DNA of 44,390 nucleotides from a virus: positions 1 through 44,390 of IMG/VR virus record IMGVR_UViG_3300034102_001960. One strand, written 5' to 3'. The notes under the pieces are model-generated. The model was not told the DNA's origin. It ran no database searches and worked only from the letters and a program-made list of their open reading frames with translations. Positions 37,242 to 42,462 of the stretch are shown piece after piece; the first letter of the stretch is position 1, and each line of letters begins with the position of its first letter. The position numbers were made by a program, and so were the translations under genes.

Positions 37242-37423
37242 TACATCACCCAACTTTCCTGAGTGTAAGATAACCACTCACCAAGGGTCATTAAGCCCTT
37301 GTATTCTTTACATTTACCGCAAAACATTTCGCTTGCGTAGTCTGAGCAGAAAGCGCAGACAATTAGATTAGCCTCATCGGCTCGGACATTAGAGAGAGTA
37401 ATCTCTCGGATTAGTGTAGTCAT
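37241..37423 (-). CDS. zinc-ribbon protein
   Basis: 60 residues: CAFC and CGKC (VCAFCSDYASEMFCGKCKEYKGLMTLGEW). Function unknown. Confidence 0.68.
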   Translation of the reverse strand: MTTLIREITLSNVRADEANLIVCAFCSDYASEMFCGKCKEYKGLMTLGEWLSYTQESWVM

Positions 37424-37480
37424 TTTAACTACCTTTCTTAGTAAGACTTTCTTACTTTCTTTATACTATAATCCTAGCAG

Positions 37481-37502
37481 GGGGGTCTGACATTTAGGGG
37501 GG
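37481..37502 (-). promoter_or_regulatory. TGTCRG-type promoter (gene at 37423)
   Basis: Minus strand TGTCAG (37497-37502), 10 bases, TAGGAT (37481-37486). A TATAGT follows seven bases further on. Confidence 0.6.
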
Positions 37503-37694
37503 TTACTCGCTAGTATTCACAAACTATTTTTGTGAGTTACACCACACTCACGCTCAAGGTCATTTATATATGTGCGGACTATATAGACAAAACGGACATC
37601 TGAAATACGTGTATCATACAAATTAAAAATTTATTAACATTTTGATAAATCTTAAATAGTAGTCAACTAAAATCTATACTGGTATAATTAATAA
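37503..37694. promoter_or_regulatory. divergent intergenic region with plus-strand promoter
   Basis: Contains a CACAAA/TTTGTG hairpin (about 37520-37540), the TAGTCAACTA element (37660-37669) and TATAAT (37683-37688) six bases before ATG 37695. The TAGTCA end of the element sits at the -35 position (17 bases). Confidence 0.6.
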
Positions 37695-38246
37695 ATGAAA
37701 ATAAGCTCTGAAGAAGCACGTGCAATCCTTGACACAAATAACTACGTGGTCTTTAGAAATTATGCTACTCCACCAGCAAGATCTTTATTTGATAAAGCAT
37801 ATAAACAAAAAGAGAATGTAACAAATAGTGATGATGGAAAGCCTTTGGGCTCAATGAAAGTAGTACCTGAATATTTTTTTGAAGACGCAAACGTAGATAA
37901 TTTTTATAATGAATGTTCAAGTCTTTACGGCGTAAAAACTACACTTTTACTCATAGAAGGAGTGGGTGGGGGAAGTCCAACAACTAAACATTCAGATGAA
38001 AATGACGTAATACATTGGCAATGCATGGGTAAATCAGAATGGACTTTTTATGATAATCCAACAGATTCAATACAGTTTGAAACAAAAATTATATTAAACG
38101 CTGGAGATGTTGTATGGTTTAAAAAAGGCAAAAATCATTCTGTTCAAAATTTAGAAGACAAATTTTCTATTATTTTTAATGAAAAAAACATACTTAAAGA
38201 TTTTCTTGTAAAACAATATGCTGCGGCAGGAAGAGAGTTTATATAA
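37695..38246 (+). CDS. JmjC/cupin-like Fe(II)/2-oxoglutarate oxygenase 4
   Basis: 183 residues. His99 and Asp101 (TTKHSDENDVIHWQCMGKSEWTFYD) and distal His148 (FKKGKNHSVQNL) in a cupin fold; GDVVWFKKG is the typical turn. Closest in layout to small cupin-8/JmjC hydroxylases that act on proteins. Leaderless. Substrate unknown. Confidence 0.7.
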   Translation: MKISSEEARAILDTNNYVVFRNYATPPARSLFDKAYKQKENVTNSDDGKPLGSMKVVPEYFFEDANVDNFYNECSSLYGVKTTLLLIEGVGGGSPTTKHSDENDVIHWQCMGKSEWTFYDNPTDSIQFETKIILNAGDVVWFKKGKNHSVQNLEDKFSIIFNEKNILKDFLVKQYAAAGREFI

Positions 38247-38247
38247 T

Positions 38248-38913
38248 ATGAAAAATGTATACATGATTAGCGATTGTCATCTATCTAGGGCAATAGAGCA
38301 CTACTATCCAGAAAAACACGAGGTTAAATTCATACCTTGGCCCAAAGCTGCTAAAAAAATGCATGGATTTAGTGTTGAGCAAATGCGGGAAGAAGATGAG
38401 ATGTCTTCTGGAGTTGAAATTGCTAGAACCGTTAATCATATGCCACAACCATTCTCAATCATTAAGGATGATGGCATATTGGCCTTATGGATGGGATATG
38501 TTGATACTAGAACATTTTTACCTAAATATAAAAATGCGGACAATACGGTAAAAATGTTCATTCAGAACATAAAGGACAATTTCCCTAATTCTAAAGTAGT
38601 TGTAATAGAGCCATTGCCTCAGTTTACTGAGATGCTTTTAAAACATGAAGGAATTAGTCCTTACTACACAATTATAGAAAGAATAGATCAGAATAGAGAG
38701 TTCTTGGCTGCATTGCACAAGTATTCAAGTGAAGCTGGATTCGATATAATTATTACTCAACAAGATATATTAGATTCATTAGGAGTTCCTGAGCTAACTC
38801 CATCTATGACACATACAGATGCTCCTCATCCAGTAGATGGATTAAAACCTGAGTATATGGAAAAGATCTGGAAATTGTTTTCAGATAAGCTTAGTATTAT
38901 TGCAGTTGACTAG
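38248..38913 (+). CDS. SGNH-hydrolase-like protein
   Basis: 221 residues from ATG 38248. Block I position reads MISDCHLSR, i.e. Asp-Cys where SGNH enzymes have Asp-Ser; a GYVDTR block III; the final DAPHPVDGL matches the Asp-x-x-His block V. If homologous, the nucleophile would be Cys or missing. Could be an esterase or acyltransferase relative. Confidence 0.45.
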   Translation: MKNVYMISDCHLSRAIEHYYPEKHEVKFIPWPKAAKKMHGFSVEQMREEDEMSSGVEIARTVNHMPQPFSIIKDDGILALWMGYVDTRTFLPKYKNADNTVKMFIQNIKDNFPNSKVVVIEPLPQFTEMLLKHEGISPYYTIIERIDQNREFLAALHKYSSEAGFDIIITQQDILDSLGVPELTPSMTHTDAPHPVDGLKPEYMEKIWKLFSDKLSIIAVD

Positions 38914-38933
38914 AATATTATGTATAGTATAAT
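38906..38933 (+). promoter_or_regulatory. leaderless promoter with CAGTTGACTA element
   Basis: TTGACT (38906-38911) and TATAAT (38928-38933), spacer 16; -10 six bases before ATG 38940. The -35 lies inside the preceding stop region. Confidence 0.7.
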
Positions 38934-38939
38934 TGATTT

Positions 38940-39077
38940 ATGATTAATAAATACTGTAAAAAATGGATGATACCTACACTGCTATTCTTTTCTGCAAGCA
39001 TATTCTTAGCTGATCAAATTAGAAAAATGGGCGGGATAAAAGATATCTTTGACATAGAGGACGAAGATGACCTATAA
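38940..39077 (+). CDS. small membrane protein
   Basis: 45 residues: helix WMIPTLLFFSASIFLA, then an acidic tail (DIFDIEDEDDL). Leaderless. Overlaps the next ORF by 11 bases. Confidence 0.6.
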   Translation: MINKYCKKWMIPTLLFFSASIFLADQIRKMGGIKDIFDIEDEDDL

Positions 39078-39165
39078 GAAGTGGAAAGTATATCTATTCC
39101 TATTTAGAGCATCTATGTTTCTATTTAGTCTATTTCTCGTCTTACTTGCTTCTGGGAAACTCTAG
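39067..39165 (+). CDS. small membrane protein
   Basis: 32 residues, one hydrophobic helix after a basic start (MTYKKWKVYLFLFRASMFLF). Function unknown. Confidence 0.52.
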   Translation: MTYKKWKVYLFLFRASMFLFSLFLVLLASGKL

Positions 39166-39293
39166 AATATTCACGTAAAGGGTTATTTTGGCCCTCCCCG
39201 CCCTTGGGTAGGCAAATAGCCTAGTAAAGGCTTAGAGAGCCTCTAGAGGCTTTATATGGGGTATGTCAGGAAGTTGCTGCAGTTCAGATAATA

Positions 39294-39309
39294 TGTTTCA
39301 CATGAAACA
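39294..39309. promoter_or_regulatory. parS-like site
   Basis: TGTTTCACATGAAACA differs at one base from the bacterial ParB-binding consensus TGTTTCACGTGAAACA. No ParA or ParB gene is in the window. Confidence 0.6.
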
Positions 39310-39310
39310 A

Positions 39311-39330
39311 TATATTACAGTTGACTAAAA
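39311..39330. repeat. 20-bp repeat TATATTACAGTTGACTAAAA
   Basis: Recurs at 42339-42358 with one change (TTGACT to TTAACT). Contains the TAGTTGACTA-type core also present at 24762, 37660 and 38903. Confidence 0.72.
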
Positions 39331-39337
39331 TGTGTTC

Positions 39338-39357
39338 TTCTCGCCGACGCACTTTTT
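39338..39357 (-). repeat. inverse copy of the 20-bp GTGCGTCG element
   Basis: Minus strand AAAAGTGCGTCGGCGAGAAG, 19 of 20 identical to 24390-24409. Confidence 0.75.
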
Positions 39358-39374
39358 TTCGCACTATATGGCGT

Positions 39375-40223
39375 TTAATGTTCTTTAAATTCACCCATAT
39401 ATGCATCAGATAGCTCTGGACCCTCTAGGCCAGAAGCCTGGTACTTCTTAATTTTTTCTTTTGTAAATTGAGGATTTTCTTTTAATGGTTTCATCCATAT
39501 AGCAGTAAATTCTTCTAGTGTAAGAGTATCTTTATCTTTAATTTGCTCGTAATACTCTGGGGTCTTGTAGTTATAAAAAGATCCAGGATTATCTTCTGCC
39601 TTTAACACAAAGTTTGAGAAGGCATATCTTCTACCAGATGTGACTGGATTAACTCCGTGAGCGTGTGGAGAAAATGCCCCGTGAATTACTAGATCTCCTC
39701 TTTCTGGCTTTATTTTTAAATTATTTTCTGCGGGAACTCCTTCAGATCTGTTTCCGTCTTTGTCTATGTTTACGTAAAATATTTCTCCGCCTTCAAACTC
39801 TCCAAAATATGCAACTAAGCCAAAATCTAATTCACAACAAGTTTTCCAAACGTCTACTTGGGAAAGTCTGTGACATTCTCCTTTTCCAGGAGAATCAGAG
39901 TGTGTAAACATTCCCTCGTTCATTTCTGGAGTAATAATTAATACGTTGCCTTGAGGATGCATAACATACTCTGGATACAAAAGTTCGCTTGCCTTTTCCC
40001 AAAGTGGATGTATGGAAGCAAGTGGGGGGCTAATTTTATTAGAATACCAGCTGATTAAAGTATCTCTATATTTTTCTTTCATATCGTAATCTTTTAACTC
40101 GTTTTCCACGGTCTTGCACTCTTCGTCTGTATAAAATCCTTTAAATATAAACACTCCGCTTTGTGTGCCGTAATCATCTGGGAAAAATGAAGCTTTTATA
40201 CAATCTTCTCTGTCGTAAAACAT
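39375..40223 (-). CDS. Fe(II)/2-oxoglutarate oxygenase 5
   Basis: 282 residues. His108 and Asp110 (FTHSDSPGKGE), FEGGEIFYVNID strand, distal His187/His189 (FSPHAHGV) and Arg198 (SGRRYAFSNF). The C-terminal 60 residues form an extra helical region. TAATG-coupled to the small gene upstream. Confidence 0.8.
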   Translation of the reverse strand: MFYDREDCIKASFFPDDYGTQSGVFIFKGFYTDEECKTVENELKDYDMKEKYRDTLISWYSNKISPPLASIHPLWEKASELLYPEYVMHPQGNVLIITPEMNEGMFTHSDSPGKGECHRLSQVDVWKTCCELDFGLVAYFGEFEGGEIFYVNIDKDGNRSEGVPAENNLKIKPERGDLVIHGAFSPHAHGVNPVTSGRRYAFSNFVLKAEDNPGSFYNYKTPEYYEQIKDKDTLTLEEFTAIWMKPLKENPQFTKEKIKKYQASGLEGPELSDAYMGEFKEH

Positions 40224-40366
40224 TATTTACCCATCATTCTTTTTAAAATTTTTTCAAATTTTGATTGATGATTTTTATTTTCGTGTTCAACCTTACAGTC
40301 ATCCTTACATTTTTGCGGATGAGTGAATTGTGGACTTCTCATAAAGTTAGCGAAATGATGTGCCAT
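40223..40366 (-). CDS. small basic His-rich protein
   Basis: 47 residues from ATG 40366, placed by a TATAAT ten bases upstream on the minus strand. Cys/His-rich middle (HPQKCKDDCKVEHENKNHQ), basic end. The longer open frame runs through the terminator hairpin and is rejected. Confidence 0.58.
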   Translation of the reverse strand: MAHHFANFMRSPQFTHPQKCKDDCKVEHENKNHQSKFEKILKRMMGK

Positions 40367-40387
40367 AGTAATATATATTATATCATG

Positions 40388-40423
40388 CAAACCCCCTACA
40401 GAGGCGGATCCGTAGGGGGTTTG
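40388..40423. terminator. bidirectional-type terminator
   Basis: Perfect 12-bp stem CAAACCCCCTAC / GTAGGGGGTTTG with a 12-base loop. It would stop minus-strand transcription from 41-42 kb before the oxygenase unit. Confidence 0.8.
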
Positions 40424-40497
40424 TGCATTTTCATGCAATCAGGGAAATCTTACAATCTCAACCTGAATATTAATTATAATATATTATCAGAATTAAG

Positions 40498-41127
40498 TCA
40501 ACGCTTAATTACAAAAGCTTGCTGTGTACTAAATTCAATTATATTTTCTCTTCCAAAAAAATCCACCATTGCTTTTTTTGCGCCAACCGTGTTGATTGAG
40601 CCAAAATCGTCACAAATTAAAACCCCGTCAGGCAGCAATCTATCCCAAAAATACTCTATAGATTGTTTTGTGGGGGCGTACAGGTCAACGTCAATGTGTA
40701 CCAAAGAATATTGTAGTTCTGGGAGTAAACTAAAAACATCTGGAACCCAACCCTTAAGCAAATTAACATTATTAAATTTATTTAAATAATTTTTTGCATG
40801 TGAGATATCACAGGATAGGGAACCCTTAACAAAATAATTAGTATCTATTCCTGGGGTTGGCTCCGAAACACCTTCAAATGAATCTATTCCTAGAAATATT
40901 TTTTTGCAATAATCTGCCATGAAATACATAGACATTCCAGCATAAACACCTATTTCAACAAAATTAGAATCTAGCCTCTGTTGTCTTTTTGCAAATTGCT
41001 GTAAAACATAAAGTCTTTCATTAATCGGGTCTTCTATAGAATTGTCAAAATTTCCTATAGCCATAAATTCTTTAAAACATTTTTTAAAGTCTTCGTCATT
41101 AGCCCAGACATTAGTTCTTGATATCAT
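40498..41127 (-). CDS. TylF/MycF-like O-methyltransferase
   Basis: 209 residues. SAM-binding NFVEIGVYAGMSMYF, GIDSFEGVSEPTPG, and the metal-binding VHIDVDLYAPTKQSIEYFWDRLLPDGVLICDDFGS are hallmarks of the macrocin O-methyltransferase family, which methylate sugars. The TylF-type DxD...DD residues are present. Substrate may be a glycan or nucleotide sugar. Confidence 0.85.
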   Translation of the reverse strand: MISRTNVWANDEDFKKCFKEFMAIGNFDNSIEDPINERLYVLQQFAKRQQRLDSNFVEIGVYAGMSMYFMADYCKKIFLGIDSFEGVSEPTPGIDTNYFVKGSLSCDISHAKNYLNKFNNVNLLKGWVPDVFSLLPELQYSLVHIDVDLYAPTKQSIEYFWDRLLPDGVLICDDFGSINTVGAKKAMVDFFGRENIIEFSTQQAFVIKR

Positions 41128-41335
41128 CTATGTCTTCTGCTGGTGAAAATGATGGAACTGGGCCGAGTAAATATCCTGCTTCATGATAAGATACCATTTT
41201 TTGCGTATCTTCAGATCCCACTATTTTATTTGAAATAAGGCTTAGTAAATCATAAATTCTGTGTAGCATTATGTAGTTAACCATAGGCAGGTTATCTTCT
41301 AAATTATTTGTTTCCGTCTTCTGGTCTTCCTGCAT
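41111..41335 (-). CDS. hypothetical protein
   Basis: 74 residues, acidic, helical middle (YIMLHRIYDLLSLISNKI). Overlaps the methyltransferase start by 17 bases and the gene upstream by 32. Function unknown. Confidence 0.62.
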   Translation of the reverse strand: MQEDQKTETNNLEDNLPMVNYIMLHRIYDLLSLISNKIVGSEDTQKMVSYHEAGYLLGPVPSFSPAEDIDDIKN

Positions 41336-41414
41336 CTAACCACCAAATTTCTCTACCCATAGCATCCGTTTCGGAAACTGTGTCGTACTCAAAATTAAAT
41401 TCTTTTTTGTTCAT
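41304..41414 (-). CDS. hypothetical microprotein
   Basis: 36 residues (MNKKEFNFEYDTVSETDAMGREIWWLDAG...). Overlaps both neighbours, consistent with a coupled operon. Function unknown. Confidence 0.55.
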   Translation of the reverse strand: MNKKEFNFEYDTVSETDAMGREIWWLDAGRPEDGNK

Positions 41415-41610
41415 CTACTAATTCTACTATATTTTCATACTTAGATATACCCATAGTATTTTTATAATCGCATTCAAGGCAATATAGATATATAAGAGAC
41501 TCCCCGTCTCCATTACATAAAAGAGAGCCCTGATCCTGTGGGCATAAAAGCTTAGGAACAAGGCCCTCTTCCGAAAGTTTAATGTAAGTAGACACGTACT
41601 GTATCCTCAT
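41395..41610 (-). CDS. zinc-ribbon protein
   Basis: 71 residues: C (LLCPQDQ), C (LLCNGD) and CLEC, a four-Cys ribbon. Starts 13 bases after the lysozyme-like gene stop. Confidence 0.66.
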   Translation of the reverse strand: MRIQYVSTYIKLSEEGLVPKLLCPQDQGSLLCNGDGESLIYLYCLECDYKNTMGISKYENIVELVDEQKRI

Positions 41611-41622
41611 TACACTTCCTTT

Positions 41623-42171
41623 CTAACTGTTTGGGAACTTTAAATAAAATTCCTGTGCTCTTGGGGTTAAACCCTTCCAAGCTGACCAATTGTTTCCGCC
41701 ATCAGTCATATAATACGCTATCTCTGCATTTCTAGTTGGGTCAAACAATGACTCATTTGACTTTAAGCTAAATTTTTCTTTACGATCTACGCCGAGTTGA
41801 CCCAACATATTGATCTGAAAAATTCCGTAAGAACTGTCTCCAGTATTCCTGTTACCATTATACGCTAGTGGTCGTCCATTAGACTCACTCTTAGCAATGG
41901 CCCAAGCCGTTTTAAGGGCTTTTCCTTCAAAGCCTACTGCAACCAGTAGTTCTTTCAATTCAATGTCTGAAAGCATTTGTGAAGGCTTATAAACAGTATT
42001 GCTGTACTTCTCTAAGGTTTCTTTCTTAAGTTGTACTTCTGTCTTTGGTTGTACTATTAAAGCTTGTGCATTTGTTGCATGAACTGTGTTGGAAAACAAA
42101 AACATTACTGTTAATGTAATCGCAGCATATTGATGAACAATATCGCTTAAGCTTTTCTTTATATTCTCCAT
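41623..42171 (-). CDS. secreted lysozyme/transglycosylase-like protein
   Basis: 182 residues from ATG 42171, eight bases after GGAGG. Signal peptide (about 14-34, cleavage near VHATNAQA). Domain about 75-180: AWAIAKSESNGRPLAYNGNRNTGDSSYGIFQINM with Glu in the lysozyme-like position, the SYGIFQIN core and FDPTRNAEIAYYMTDGGNNWSAWKG. Unlike the CHAP endolysin it is exported by itself, so it may remodel the wall during infection. Confidence 0.85.
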   Translation of the reverse strand: MENIKKSLSDIVHQYAAITLTVMFLFSNTVHATNAQALIVQPKTEVQLKKETLEKYSNTVYKPSQMLSDIELKELLVAVGFEGKALKTAWAIAKSESNGRPLAYNGNRNTGDSSYGIFQINMLGQLGVDRKEKFSLKSNESLFDPTRNAEIAYYMTDGGNNWSAWKGLTPRAQEFYLKFPNS

Positions 42172-42204
42172 TGGCATTTCCTCCTTTAGAGATAGCGAAG
42201 TATA

Positions 42205-42234
42205 ATCATACCATTCTAAGCAAGAATATGTCAA
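42205..42234 (-). promoter_or_regulatory. promoter of the lysozyme-like operon
   Basis: Minus strand TTGACA (42229-42234), 18-base spacer, TATGAT (42205-42210). Back to back with the RNR-side promoter. Confidence 0.8.
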
Positions 42235-42246
42235 ATAATTTTTTTC

Positions 42247-42274
42247 TTGACAAAGAATATCTATTTAGTATAAT
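42247..42274 (+). promoter_or_regulatory. promoter upstream of ribonucleotide reductase
   Basis: TTGACA (42247-42252), 16-base spacer, TATAAT (42269-42274). Confidence 0.75.
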
Positions 42275-42462
42275 TCCATAGGGGGGTCGGGGGGTCAGCA
42301 AATCAAACAAATCAATATATATTATATATATAGTATTATATATTACAGTTAACTAAAAAACAACAATAAAAATATTTTTTCTTTTCTTTTAGAAAAAAGT
42401 TTGATACACTTATACCTCACTCAAAATAATTAATCCGTAAATCGGAAGAAAAAAGGCGAAAC
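42275..42462 (+). promoter_or_regulatory. long leader of the ribonucleotide reductase gene
   Basis: About 185 untranslated bases: two G6 runs (GGGGGGTCGGGGGG), an AT tract, the 20-bp TATATTACAGTTAACTAAAA repeat (42339-42358), a CCGTAAATCGG hairpin and an AAAAGGCG ribosome binding site. No cobalamin riboswitch is recognised. Confidence 0.55.

Larger units (their letters stand above)
39166..39374. other. regulatory intergenic region
   Basis: No gene. Holds an AGGCTT/AGCCT hairpin (about 39218-39252), the parS-like site, a TATATTACAGTTGACTAAAA element and the inverse copy of the 20-bp GTGCGTCG element, all within about 160 bases of a convergent junction. Confidence 0.65.

Noticed and set aside
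40265-40789. 174-codon plus-strand ORF
   Set aside because: It crosses the 12-bp terminator hairpin and the antisense of the methyltransferase gene.
42275-42462. Cobalamin riboswitch ahead of the B12-dependent reductase
   Set aside because: The long leader invites it, but no B12 box or conserved core can be found in this AT-rich stretch.
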